Assembly: GCA_036558745.1 (NCBI GenBank) | Contig: DATBEZ010000023.1 | Location: 1 to 64,000, forward strand | Length of the DNA: 64,000 bases | Direction of reading: 5' to 3' | Source of the DNA: JAMXLJ01 sp036558745 | Lineage (GTDB): Bacteria > Actinomycetota > Acidimicrobiia > IMCC26256 > JAMXLJ01 | In this document: positions 9,955 through 18,579 of the stretch, in pieces | Position numbering within the stretch: the stretch's first letter is position 1 | Layout: each line of letters begins with the position of its first letter | The notes under the pieces: generated by a model | Told to the model about the DNA's origin: nothing | The model's database searches: none | Seen by the model: the letters and a program-made list of their open reading frames with translations, nothing else | Made by a program: the position numbers and the translations under genes

Positions 9955-11151
9955 CTACTCCGCGTCGACAAATGCGCCTCGTCGTCGGGTCTCGACGCCG
10001 GGCGCGGGCGGGAGGTCGTCGGGTTCGTCGAAGAGCGAGTGGTCGGCGGGGTCCTCGCCCTTCACCTTCCGGTAGATGGACGTGCCGAGGTGGAACAGCT
10101 CCTCGAAGTAGCGCTTGCTCTGGGTCGCGATGATCCCGAGCGACAGCAGCTGCACCGACAGCAGCAGGCTGATCCCGAAGATGAAGAAGGTGTGCGGCGC
10201 CTCCTGCCACGCGTTCTGGATCGCGCCGGTCAACCCGTAGTTCCCGAACTGCGACTTCTTCCCGTAGGCGTTGGCGACGTGCCACACCACCCACCCACCC
10301 GTGTAGAGCGAGGCGAGCAGCAGGAGGAGCCCCGGGAGGATGAAGAAGAGGAACGGGCGGAAGATGAACGCGCTGAAGATGGACGACAGCGTCGTGCGGC
10401 GCATGCGCAAGGAGCCGCGACGGCGCACACCACCCGTGCTCTGGAACGACCAGTCGAGGTGGGCGGGGATCTCGATGATCCGGGCCCGCAGGACGCGCGC
10501 CTTGTAGATGATCTCGGTGTTGATGTCGGTGTCCATCGCCTTGAGGTTCAGGCTCCGGAGGAACCGGCCGTCGTAGACGCGCACCATGCCGGTGACGGTG
10601 GAGAGGTCGCCACCGGCGGCGAACGCGAGCATCTTGTTGGCCCACCGGCTCGCCATGCGCCGCGCGAACGGGATGTTGGTGGTGCGCCCGCCGGGCATGT
10701 AGGGCGACGCGATCACGATCCGGGCCCGGGTGTCCTGGATCGTGTACAGCAGGCGGCCGATGTGCTCGGGCGCGTAACTGAGGTCGCAGTCGATGACGAC
10801 GACGTAGTCGCCGCGCGAGCTGTTGAACGCGAACCGCAGGGCCTGGCCCAGACGGAAGTTGACCTTGTGGTGCAGCGCCTGCACGTTCGGGTGCGTCGAC
10901 GCGAACTCGTCGGCGAGCTCACCGGTGAGGTCGTTGCTGCCGTCGTTGACGACGATGATCTCCCACCGGTACAGGTCCTCGATCGTCGTCATGTAGTCGC
11001 ACAACGTCTGGAGGCTCTGGCGGATGATCGCCTCTTCGTTGTACGCGGGGACGATCACCGAGACGAGCGGACGGTCCTCGGCGAGCCGCGGGGGCAGCTG
11101 CACCGGTTCCGGCGCCGCCCCGTCGGCGCGCTCGTCCTGCATGTCCTTCAC
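9955..11151 (-). CDS. Family 2 glycosyltransferase with C-terminal membrane helices
   Basis: Resembles dolichol-phosphate-mannose-synthase-type GT2 enzymes that build polyprenyl-phosphate sugars at the membrane. The N-terminal domain shows SVIVPAYNEEAI and the nucleotide-sugar metal site in VIDCDLSYAPEHI. Two hydrophobic hairpins near residues 245-275 and 310-335 anchor it. The GTG at 11151 overlaps the deacetylase stop by 4 bp; the ATG at 11142 is an alternative. Last gene of the six-gene minus-strand run 9955-16434. The donor sugar cannot be deduced. Confidence 0.85.
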   Translation of the reverse strand: MKDMQDERADGAAPEPVQLPPRLAEDRPLVSVIVPAYNEEAIIRQSLQTLCDYMTTIEDLYRWEIIVVNDGSNDLTGELADEFASTHPNVQALHHKVNFRLGQALRFAFNSSRGDYVVVIDCDLSYAPEHIGRLLYTIQDTRARIVIASPYMPGGRTTNIPFARRMASRWANKMLAFAAGGDLSTVTGMVRVYDGRFLRSLNLKAMDTDINTEIIYKARVLRARIIEIPAHLDWSFQSTGGVRRRGSLRMRRTTLSSIFSAFIFRPFLFFILPGLLLLLASLYTGGWVVWHVANAYGKKSQFGNYGLTGAIQNAWQEAPHTFFIFGISLLLSVQLLSLGIIATQSKRYFEELFHLGTSIYRKVKGEDPADHSLFDEPDDLPPAPGVETRRRGAFVDAE

Positions 11152-12134
11152 GACGCGTGCACCGGCTCGAAATTGGGCGCGCGCACGCGCAGGCGCGAGT
11201 CCTGGTCGAGGATGCGCGCGTGCTCGCCGAGCGGCTCGACGTCGAAGCGGCGCGTCAGCAGCTCGAGGCTCATGGCGACCGTCTCGAGCTTGCGCTCGAG
11301 CGGCAGGCCCATGCCGGGGAAGAACGCGAGCGCGTCCGCGTCGTCGGCTGCGAGGAAGTCGAGCGGGTGCAGGAGGATCGACGGGCCGATGTTCGCGAGC
11401 TTGCACGCCTCGAGCGCGGTCGCGAGGTACGCGCGCGCGAGCGCGGGCGAGGAGGCGCTGAGGTAGAGCAGGTAGCTCACGTGGATCGGGACCTTCACGA
11501 CGGGCATCGTCGTGACGGGGATCTCCAGCAGCGTCTGCTCCCCCACCGCCCAGCGGTACGGCGCCACGGGACGCAGCCCGTCGCGGTACGAGCCGAACAG
11601 CTGCGACCGTTCGCGGCGCTGCTCCTCGTCGAGGTGCGCGGAGCGGAAGTAGAAGGCGCGCGCGAGCGGGCCGATGTAGGTGGGCAGGGTCGAGGCGTCG
11701 AAGCGGTAGCCCCGGCGCACGAGGACCTGCAGCGTCGTGTCGGACAGGCTGTAGCCGGGACCGCGGAAGCCCTCTGTGCGGGCACCGGTTGCGACGCCGA
11801 TCGCGTCCTCGGCCCGGGCCAGCTCGTCCTCGAGCTCCGTCTCCGAGTAGAGGTGGAGCCACGGCTCGTGTCGGAACGAGTGGTTCCCGATCTCGTGGCC
11901 CGCGGCAGACAGGGCGCGCAGCGCGTCGTGGTTGCGTTCGAGCGCGGCGTCCTGACCGACGACGAAGAAGGTGATCGTCAACCCGCGGGCGGCGAGGAAG
12001 TCGAGCACCCGGGGCACGACCACGTCGAGATAGGAGGGGTACGCGTCCCACCCCGCGTCGCCATGGGTCTTCATGTAGGACCACTGGTTGTCGAGGTCCA
12101 GCGACAGGCTCGCGACCGGCTTCATGCGAAGCAC
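11148..12134 (-). CDS. Polysaccharide deacetylase family protein (NodB-like)
   Basis: A 328-residue carbohydrate esterase 4/NodB-fold protein. The metal histidines are in GHEIGNHSFRH (H..SFRH pattern), GFRGPGYS is the substrate loop, and the N-terminal SLDLDNQW replaces the usual TFDDG motif, keeping Asp residues for catalysis. No signal peptide is seen, so it probably acts in the cytoplasm on a lipid- or nucleotide-linked sugar. It overlaps the following GT2 gene by 4 bp and sits next to a flavoprotein in the same run. Confidence 0.85.
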   Translation of the reverse strand: MLRMKPVASLSLDLDNQWSYMKTHGDAGWDAYPSYLDVVVPRVLDFLAARGLTITFFVVGQDAALERNHDALRALSAAGHEIGNHSFRHEPWLHLYSETELEDELARAEDAIGVATGARTEGFRGPGYSLSDTTLQVLVRRGYRFDASTLPTYIGPLARAFYFRSAHLDEEQRRERSQLFGSYRDGLRPVAPYRWAVGEQTLLEIPVTTMPVVKVPIHVSYLLYLSASSPALARAYLATALEACKLANIGPSILLHPLDFLAADDADALAFFPGMGLPLERKLETVAMSLELLTRRFDVEPLGEHARILDQDSRLRVRAPNFEPVHAS

Positions 12135-12144
12135 CTCGGAAAGG

Positions 12145-13506
12145 CTACAGCGGCGGGGCGACGGCGACGTCCACCGGTGCGGTGGGCTCGCGGCCGACCC
12201 GCGCCGCCCACGTCTCGGCCAGCTGGACCGTCTCGTCGACGTTCAGCGTGCCGTTGACGATGTGCGCGGAGTTCAGGACGTGGAGGCCGGGAACGCTCGT
12301 TGTCGTGGAGGGCAGTGTCCGGGAGTACCCGAGCGTCGGGATCGCGAACACGTGACGGGCGCGCGAGATCCGGCACGCGAGCACGTCGTCGCGCGTCAGC
12401 CCCGGGTACATGCGGCACAGCGCGTCGAGGAAGCGGGTCTCGATGTCGTCGTCGGGGGTGCCGAACAGCTCGTCGTCGGGCGCGACGTACTTCGGGAGAT
12501 AGACGAGGGAGTGTCCACCGAAGTTGGTCCGGTCGACGAACGCCGACATCTCGACCACCGCGGTGAACGGGACGTCGTCGGTGATGTACGTGAGGTAGTA
12601 GGGACCGAGCGCGCGCCGTAGCAACAGGGACACGCACACGATGCCCTGGTACCGGATCGCCTCCAGTGCGTCCCGCTCGTGACGCGAGATCCCGGCACAG
12701 ACCTTCGCCGCGATCGGCCCGGGCGCGGTGACGACGACCTGGTCGAGCTCGCGGGTCTCGCCGTCGTCGAGGCGGACCTGGAGCGGCGCGGTGCCGTCGT
12801 CGCCGCGACCGACCTCGGCCACCCGCCGGCCGAGCACCAGGTCGACCTCGCGCTCGGCCAGCACCTCGGCGAAGCGGTCGAGGATGCGCGCGTAGCCGCC
12901 GGGGACGTAGCCGAACATCTCCTTCTTCAGACCCGTCCGCCGGGCTGCGTAGAGACGCTGGATCGTCGCCCAGATGAACGCGGCCGACGCGTCGCGGTAG
13001 CTCTCCCCGAGCTTGGCCCGCAGCAGGGGCAGCCAGAACCGCTCGAACGTGCGCCGTCCCGACCAACGGGTGAGCCACTCCGCGACCGGCACCTGCTCCA
13101 TGCGGCGCCAGTCCTTCACCTTCGATCCGTAGAGGATCGTGGCGCCGAGGCGCGCCTTGTCGACGAGACCGAGTGACGGCAGCTCGAGGAACTCGAGCGT
13201 GTTCGACACCGACGAGAGACGCCCGTCGGCGTAGTAGCCGGTCTTCGTCTCGACCCACTGCATGTCCGACTCGAGCCCGAGGTCGCGCAGCACACCGCGC
13301 GTGTGCACGTCTGACAGGAGGGTGACGTGGTAGTGGCGGTCCCACACGACGTCGCCGAGGTGCCATGCCGACGCGAGACCGCCGAGCCGGTCGGCCGCCT
13401 CGAACAGCGCGACGTCGTGACCCTGCTCGCGCAGACGCAACGCGAGGGTCAGGCCGAGCATCCCGCCGCCCACCACGCCCCATCGCCGCTGCCCGTTCGC
13501 CGCCAT
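12145..13506 (-). CDS. FAD-dependent oxidoreductase (protoporphyrinogen-oxidase/UDP-galactopyranose-mutase-like)
   Basis: A 453-residue flavoprotein. The dinucleotide loop VGGGMLGLTLALRL is at the N-terminus, followed by LFEAADRLGGLASAW, the amine-oxidase-type GG motif. Related proteins in polysaccharide clusters act on lipid-linked or nucleotide sugars, but the reaction here is unknown. The ATG at 13506 (MAANGQRRWG) sits 8 bp after the acetyltransferase stop; the frame is open upstream but only with Arg-rich sequence. Confidence 0.85.
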   Translation of the reverse strand: MAANGQRRWGVVGGGMLGLTLALRLREQGHDVALFEAADRLGGLASAWHLGDVVWDRHYHVTLLSDVHTRGVLRDLGLESDMQWVETKTGYYADGRLSSVSNTLEFLELPSLGLVDKARLGATILYGSKVKDWRRMEQVPVAEWLTRWSGRRTFERFWLPLLRAKLGESYRDASAAFIWATIQRLYAARRTGLKKEMFGYVPGGYARILDRFAEVLAEREVDLVLGRRVAEVGRGDDGTAPLQVRLDDGETRELDQVVVTAPGPIAAKVCAGISRHERDALEAIRYQGIVCVSLLLRRALGPYYLTYITDDVPFTAVVEMSAFVDRTNFGGHSLVYLPKYVAPDDELFGTPDDDIETRFLDALCRMYPGLTRDDVLACRISRARHVFAIPTLGYSRTLPSTTTSVPGLHVLNSAHIVNGTLNVDETVQLAETWAARVGREPTAPVDVAVAPPL

Positions 13507-13514
13507 CCGGGCCC

Positions 13515-14150
13515 CTACCTCAGCGCAGGGTCGAGCTCGACGACCGCGCCGGCCCTCACCGCGTACCGCAGACCGCACGCGCTGCACGCAACCTCGGCGC
13601 GCTCGGGTGCGCGGTCCGTCGCGCCGAAGCGCAGGAACCGCTCACCGCACCGGCACACGCAACCGATCGAGCGCGCGGGGTTGCCGACGACGAGATGGAA
13701 ATCGGGCACGGAGCGGGTCACGACCGAGCCCATCCCGATCATCGCGAACCGACCGATCTCGAGGCCGCAGCCGACCACGCAGCCGGCGCCGATCGTCGCG
13801 CCCTCACGGACGAGCGTCGGGAGGGTCTGCTCGTCGGGGTCCGACGGGCGCAGCGTCTCGAGGTCGGGTGTGGTCGCGCGCGGGAACCGGTCGTTGGTGA
13901 AGACCGTCCCCGCCGCGACCATCACGCCCCGCTCGATCGTGACCGCGTTGCAGATGTACACGAACGCGTTGAGCTTCACGCGATCACCGATGTCGACGCC
14001 GTACGCGATGTACGTCTTCTCGCCGACGATGCACTCCCGACCGATGCGGGCCGGCCCGCGCACGTGCACGTCGGCCCAGATCGAGGTGCCGTCACCGATC
14101 TCGACGCCGTCCTCGATCTCCGCGCGCGGATGGATGCGGGCGGTGCTCAT
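13515..14150 (-). CDS. Left-handed beta-helix N-acetyltransferase (WbpD/WlbB-like) with C-terminal zinc knuckles
   Basis: Hexapeptide-repeat acyltransferase. The first 130 residues form repeated I-G-x-x turns (IGDGTSIWADVHV, IGRECIVGEKTYI), and the insertion NDRFPRAT is typical of UDP-sugar 3-N-acetyltransferases such as WbpD/WlbB. The last 40 residues add CVCRCGERF and CSACGLRY, two cysteine pairs that could bind zinc. Its place directly before a Gfo/Idh dehydrogenase and a DegT aminotransferase supports acetylation of a UDP-3-amino sugar. Confidence 0.88.
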   Translation of the reverse strand: MSTARIHPRAEIEDGVEIGDGTSIWADVHVRGPARIGRECIVGEKTYIAYGVDIGDRVKLNAFVYICNAVTIERGVMVAAGTVFTNDRFPRATTPDLETLRPSDPDEQTLPTLVREGATIGAGCVVGCGLEIGRFAMIGMGSVVTRSVPDFHLVVGNPARSIGCVCRCGERFLRFGATDRAPERAEVACSACGLRYAVRAGAVVELDPALR

Positions 14151-14158
14151 GAAGCTGG

Positions 14159-15196
14159 TTACGCCACGCCGGAGATGCGCCTCACCGGCGGCTTCTCGGC
14201 GTGGTCGTCGTAGCCCTTGACGCTCACCCAGCCGCCGCGACCGAGCGACCGGTACGCCGCGTCGATGACGTCGACCGAGGCGATCGCCTCCTCCGGGGTG
14301 ATGAGGAGCTGGCGGGTGCCTCGCACCGCGCCGCAGAAGTTCTCCACCGCGCGCCGCATGCAGTCCAGCTTCTGGTAGCCGTGCCCGAAGACGACCCAGT
14401 CGGGGCTGCTCGCCTGGCGGTACTTCGACTCACGCCAGCCGACGCGGATCGTGCCCTGGGAGCCGTACACGTTGATGAAGCTGTCGAGCTCCTTGTTGAT
14501 GCTCCACGACAGGTCGACCGTGGCGGCGACACCGGAGGCAGTGCGCAGGAACAGCTGGGCGGTGTCCTCGACGGGCAGGTTCTGCACCCGCTTCGCCTCG
14601 ACGGCCATCACCTCCGCGATGGGGCCGAGGAAGTAGCGCACGATGTCGACCGAGTGGGTCCCGTTGTCGATCAGCACACCGCCGCCGCTCACGTCGGGAT
14701 CGGCGTTCCATCGGCCCGCCATCGAGACACGCGACGCGAAGGCGTTCTCGAACAGGATGATGTCGCCGAGGATCCCGGAGTCGACGATGCTCTTCGCCCG
14801 GATCACGTCGTCGACGAAGCGGAACTTCGCGGCCATCGTCAACACGATGCCGTTGCGCTGCGCGAGCTCGACGAGCGCGCTCGCGCTCGACGTGCTCGTC
14901 GCGAGCGGCTTCTCGCAGAGCACTGCGATGCGACGCTTCAGGAAGTGCGACGCGATCTCGACGTGCGTTGCCGGCGGCGTGCAGATGATGACGGCCTCGA
15001 CGCCGGCCTGCTCGCCCAGGTCGGTGTAGGACTCGAACGGCATCGCGTGCACCCGCTCGGCCATCGCCTGCGCAGCAGCGAAGTTCGTGTCCGCGACCGC
15101 GACGAGCTGCGCGACGTCGACCGCGTCGAAGAGCTCGGCGTACGCACCGGCGATCCCGCCGGCGCCGATGAGACCGATGCGCAACGGGGCGCTCAC
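14159..15196 (-). CDS. Gfo/Idh/MocA-family oxidoreductase (WbpB/WlbA-like)
   Basis: NAD-dependent sugar dehydrogenase, 345 residues. The Rossmann loop GLIGAGGIAGAYA opens the protein, and the conserved CEKPLATS (Lys-Pro pair) and a C-terminal alpha/beta domain (DNGTHSVDIVRYFLGP) follow. In the Wbp/Wlb route this family oxidises C3 of UDP-GlcNAcA before transamination. The GTG at 15196 overlaps the aminotransferase stop by 4 bp and is preceded by AGGAGG. The long open frame upstream is a shadow of that gene. Confidence 0.9.
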   Translation of the reverse strand: MSAPLRIGLIGAGGIAGAYAELFDAVDVAQLVAVADTNFAAAQAMAERVHAMPFESYTDLGEQAGVEAVIICTPPATHVEIASHFLKRRIAVLCEKPLATSTSSASALVELAQRNGIVLTMAAKFRFVDDVIRAKSIVDSGILGDIILFENAFASRVSMAGRWNADPDVSGGGVLIDNGTHSVDIVRYFLGPIAEVMAVEAKRVQNLPVEDTAQLFLRTASGVAATVDLSWSINKELDSFINVYGSQGTIRVGWRESKYRQASSPDWVVFGHGYQKLDCMRRAVENFCGAVRGTRQLLITPEEAIASVDVIDAAYRSLGRGGWVSVKGYDDHAEKPPVRRISGVA

Positions 15197-16434
15197 GACG
15201 ACGCACCTCCTTGCAGACGCGCGACCGACTCGATGATGGCCTCGGCGAGACGGTCGACGTGCTCCTCGTTGTAGCGCTCGTTCCAGGGCAGCACCAGGAT
15301 GCCCGCCAGCGCGTCGAATGAGCCCGGGAAGCGCTCTTCCGCGTAGTCGAGGGCTTCGGGGCGGGCGAGCGTGAACGGGAACCGGCTGTGGCCGAACGTG
15401 TTCTGCTCCACGAAGACCCGGCAGCGGAACGCGGGCTTCTGGATGTAGCGCGGCGCGGACGCGATGCCGCCCACCCTGAGCTCCGTGGCGAGCGCCTGCG
15501 GACCACCCGGGACGCGACGCTCGTCGACGCGCAGGCAGTACTTCCAGTACGTGTGCGCGTCGCCGTCGAGCGCGCGCGGCGTGGTGATGCCGTCGACGTC
15601 GGCGAGCTGCGCGGTCAGCCGCTCGGCCATCGCGACGCGCTGCCCGACGCCGGCCTCGAGCTTCTCGAGCTGGGCCCGCGCGACCGCGCCTTGGAGCTCC
15701 GTCATGCGGTAGTTGAGGGCGAGGAACTCGTGGTCGGGATCTGCCTCGCCGTAGGGCCACGCCTTGTTGACGTACAGGCGCATGCGGCGGGCGTGCGCGT
15801 CGTCGTTGGTGACGACGATGCCGCCTTCACCCGTCGTGATGTGCTTGCCCTGCTGCAGGCTGAAGCACCCGACCGCGCCGATCGTGCCGACGAGCCGGCC
15901 GCGGCTCCGGGCGAGATACGCCTGCGCACAGTCCTCGATCACCGGGAGCCCACGCTCGCGCGCCAGCTCCTCGATCGCAGGCATGTCGCACGGGTTGCCG
16001 AAGAGGTGGGTCACGACGATGGCCCGGGTGCGGTCGCTGAGCCGCGCCGCGATCGTGTCCGCCGTCACATTGCAGGTCTCGACGTCGACGTCGGCGAAGA
16101 CCGGGATCGCGCCCTGGTAGAGGATGGGGCTCAGCGCGCCCATGTCGGTGATCGGCGTCGTGATGATCTCGTCACCGGGCTCCGGGTCCACCGCCACCAC
16201 ACCGAGGTGCACGGCGGCGGTGCCCGACGCGCATGCGATGGCGTGGCGCGCACCGAGCAGCTCGGCGAAGCGGGCCTCGAGCGCGGGGACCTGCGGTCCC
16301 TTCGTGCTCGTCAGCGTGCCGGTGTGGATCACCTCGGTCAGGAGCGCGAGCTCCTCGTCACCGAACGTCCGTCCGCTGGCGTCCTGATCGGACGGCAGGG
16401 TGAGCGGCGGCGGAACGACGCGGAGGTCGGTCAC
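15193..16434 (-). CDS. DegT/DnrJ/EryC1/StrS-family sugar aminotransferase (WbpE/WlbC-like)
   Basis: PLP-dependent nucleotide-sugar aminotransferase, 413 residues. The fold-type I features are visible: CASGTAAVHLGVVA, the VIEDCAQAYL acidic residue, and the cofactor lysine in QQGKHITTGEGG. I chose the GTG at 16434 (MTDLRVVPPPL) because GGAGGG precedes it by 4-5 nt. First gene of the coupled run aminotransferase-dehydrogenase-acetyltransferase-flavoprotein-deacetylase-GT2. Confidence 0.92.
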   Translation of the reverse strand: MTDLRVVPPPLTLPSDQDASGRTFGDEELALLTEVIHTGTLTSTKGPQVPALEARFAELLGARHAIACASGTAAVHLGVVAVDPEPGDEIITTPITDMGALSPILYQGAIPVFADVDVETCNVTADTIAARLSDRTRAIVVTHLFGNPCDMPAIEELARERGLPVIEDCAQAYLARSRGRLVGTIGAVGCFSLQQGKHITTGEGGIVVTNDDAHARRMRLYVNKAWPYGEADPDHEFLALNYRMTELQGAVARAQLEKLEAGVGQRVAMAERLTAQLADVDGITTPRALDGDAHTYWKYCLRVDERRVPGGPQALATELRVGGIASAPRYIQKPAFRCRVFVEQNTFGHSRFPFTLARPEALDYAEERFPGSFDALAGILVLPWNERYNEEHVDRLAEAIIESVARLQGGASS

Positions 16435-16780
16435 ATCCCCTCCTTCGAGGTGCGGAAGACTTCCGGTCCGGCCGGGGCCCACGAGCGACGGCGACGCGTC
16501 ACCACCCGGGACGAGACAGCGGCGGGCACGAGCGTGTGAATGGGGGCCTTCCCGGACACGGAAAGCTTATCGGCCACCACAGAGGGCACCATGAGGACTG
16601 ATCCCACCAACCACAACCCGTGCGTTCCGTGGCCATTCGGCACACTGAGTGTGAATCACCCCCGAACCGGGGCGAGCCCGGGCGAGTCGGACGCGCTTCG
16701 TCGCCACCGCGGGCACGCCGTGCGGCCGGCCGGTCGCATCGACGGTTGAGCGCGGGCGCCGAGGACCCGAAGGTACGACC
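16435..16780. promoter_or_regulatory. Divergent intergenic region with a 13-bp palindrome
   Basis: 346 bp without a gene between the aminotransferase operon (minus) and the 2-epimerase gene (plus). It must contain both promoters. CACACT-G-AGTGTG at 16641-16653 is a perfect 6-1-6 palindrome and could be an operator. CCCCG-AAC-CGGGG at 16660-16672 is a short hairpin. AT-richer sequence around AAGCTTAT (16563-16570) is the best site for a minus-strand -10, but no clear -35/-10 pair can be assigned. Confidence 0.4.
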
Positions 16781-17911
16781 GTGACCACCCGCGCCGCCGA
16801 CACCGCCCCGACCGACCGCGCCCCCGTCGCGGTGGTCTACGGGACCCGTCCCGAGATCGTGAAGCTCGCGGGGGTGCTGCGCGAGCTCGGGCCGCGGGCG
16901 CGGGGCATCCACACGGGCCAGCACTACAGCCCCGCGCTCTCCGAGGTGTTCCTCACGCAGTTGCGGATCGAGCCGCCCGCCGTGCGCCTCGAGGTCGGAG
17001 GCGCGAGCCGGGGGCGCCAGATCGCGGACGCGCTGGCGTGCCTGGACCAGGAGTTCGAGCGGAACCGGCCCGCGGCGGTGGTGGTCCAGGGCGACACGAA
17101 TGCCGCGCTCGCCGGCGCGCTCGCGGCGAACGCGCGCGGGATCCCCCTGGTCCACGTCGAGGCCGGCCTCCGCAGCTTCGACCGCGCGATGCCCGAGGAG
17201 CACAACCGGGTCGTGGTCGACCACCTCGCGGACCTCTGCTGCGCCCCGACCGAGACGAGTCGCCGGCACCTGCTTGCCGAGGGCATCGCCGACGAACGGA
17301 TCGTCGTCACGGGCAACACCGTCGTCGACGTGGTGCCGGAGATCCTGCCCGACGCCGACGAGCGGCGCGCGCTGGCGGCCGCGCACGGCGTGGAGACGGA
17401 CCGTTTCGTGCTCGCGACGTTCCACCGTCCCGAGAACGTGGACGTCGCGGACGTGCTCGCGGTGATCCTCGACGAGCTCGCCACGATGCCGGCGCCGGTC
17501 GTGCTCCCGCTGCACCCGCGCACCGCCGCGCGCGCCGAGGCGTTCGGGCTCGGGACGAGGTTGCGGCGACTGCAGGTCGTCGACCCGCTCGGCTATCGCG
17601 AATTCCTGGGGCTCGCGGCCGCGAGCGGACTGCTCGTCTCCGACTCGGGTGGCGTGCAGGAGGAGGCCAGCGTGATCAAGCGGCCGGTCGTGGTCGTGCG
17701 CAACTCGACCGAGCGCCCCGAGGTGCAGGGGACGTTCGCAGAGCTCGTCGCGCCCGGCCCGGAGATCGGTGCGGTGGCGCGCCGTTGGTGGGCCCATCTG
17801 GCCGAGGTCCACGCGCGTCTCGCCGCGACGCCGTCGCCCTACGGGGAGGGTGACGCGTCGGCGCGGAGCGTCGCGGCGTTGGACGACTTGCTGGCTCGGA
17901 CCCGACGATGA
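16781..17911 (+). CDS. wecB: Non-hydrolysing UDP-GlcNAc 2-epimerase family (WecB/WbpI-like)
   Basis: Inverts C2 of a UDP-N-acetylhexosamine, giving UDP-ManNAc or, for WbpI-type members, UDP-ManNAc3NAcA. It is 376 residues with a GT-B fold. Conserved pieces are TRPEIVKLA, TGQHYSP, HVEAGLRSFDRAMPEE and SDSGGVQEEA. The start is the GTG at 16781 after AAGG. Being divergent from the aminotransferase/dehydrogenase/acetyltransferase run, it may well act on the uronic-acid intermediate rather than plain UDP-GlcNAc; sequence by eye cannot separate the two. Confidence 0.88.
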   Translation: MTTRAADTAPTDRAPVAVVYGTRPEIVKLAGVLRELGPRARGIHTGQHYSPALSEVFLTQLRIEPPAVRLEVGGASRGRQIADALACLDQEFERNRPAAVVVQGDTNAALAGALAANARGIPLVHVEAGLRSFDRAMPEEHNRVVVDHLADLCCAPTETSRRHLLAEGIADERIVVTGNTVVDVVPEILPDADERRALAAAHGVETDRFVLATFHRPENVDVADVLAVILDELATMPAPVVLPLHPRTAARAEAFGLGTRLRRLQVVDPLGYREFLGLAAASGLLVSDSGGVQEEASVIKRPVVVVRNSTERPEVQGTFAELVAPGPEIGAVARRWWAHLAEVHARLAATPSPYGEGDASARSVAALDDLLARTRR

Positions 17912-18579
17912 CGTCGAACGGGCGGGTGCGCCTGCTCCCCCGTGAGCTGCTGGTCAAGACGAACCCGCTGGACCAGGGCGACTGGGTGTACCGGCCGGTG
18001 CTCGGCCAGATCGAGCGCATCCGCTTCTCCGTGATCGCGTCGATGCTGCGGGTACGGCCGCACGCGCAGCGCCTGCTCGAGATCGGGTACGGCAGCGGGA
18101 TCCTGCTCCCCGAGCTTGCGCGCCACTGCGACGAGCTGCACGGCGTCGACGTGCACACCGCGGCTGGCGCGGTGACACAGAAGCTCGGCGAGACCGGCGT
18201 CACGGCGCGGCTCGCGACGGGCGACGCGTGCGCGTTGCCCTACCGCGACGGCACGTTCGACGTCGTCGTGGTGTGCAGCGCGTTCGAGTTCGTACCCGAC
18301 GTTCCCCTCGCAGCGCAGGAGATCGTGCGCGTGCTGCGACCCGGTGGCGTCGCGCTCGTGATCACGCCCGGCAGCTCTGCGCTCCTCGACGTGGGCTTGA
18401 AGGTGCTGACCGGCGAGCGCGCGGAGGACACGTTCGAGGGACGCCGCGGCCAGGTGGTGCCCGCGCTCTGTGCCGCGGGTGAGCTGGTCGAGGAGCGGCG
18501 GCTCCCACCGCTCGTCGGGCGGGTGCTCCCCGTGTACCGCGCGCTCGCGGTCCGGAAGCCGGTTCAGCCCAGCGTGTAG
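17908..18579 (+). CDS. Class I SAM-dependent methyltransferase
   Basis: A 223-residue methyltransferase with the SAM loop LLEIGYGSGILLPELA (motif I), the acidic residue in LHGVDVH, and DVVVVCSAFEFVPD (motif IV). Substrate unknown; clustering with sugar genes suggests methylation of a glycan or lipid carrier. The ATG overlaps the epimerase stop by 4 bp (ATGA), so the two are translated together. Its 3' end overlaps the convergent membrane glycosyltransferase gene by 16 bp. Confidence 0.85.
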   Translation: MTSNGRVRLLPRELLVKTNPLDQGDWVYRPVLGQIERIRFSVIASMLRVRPHAQRLLEIGYGSGILLPELARHCDELHGVDVHTAAGAVTQKLGETGVTARLATGDACALPYRDGTFDVVVVCSAFEFVPDVPLAAQEIVRVLRPGGVALVITPGSSALLDVGLKVLTGERAEDTFEGRRGQVVPALCAAGELVEERRLPPLVGRVLPVYRALAVRKPVQPSV

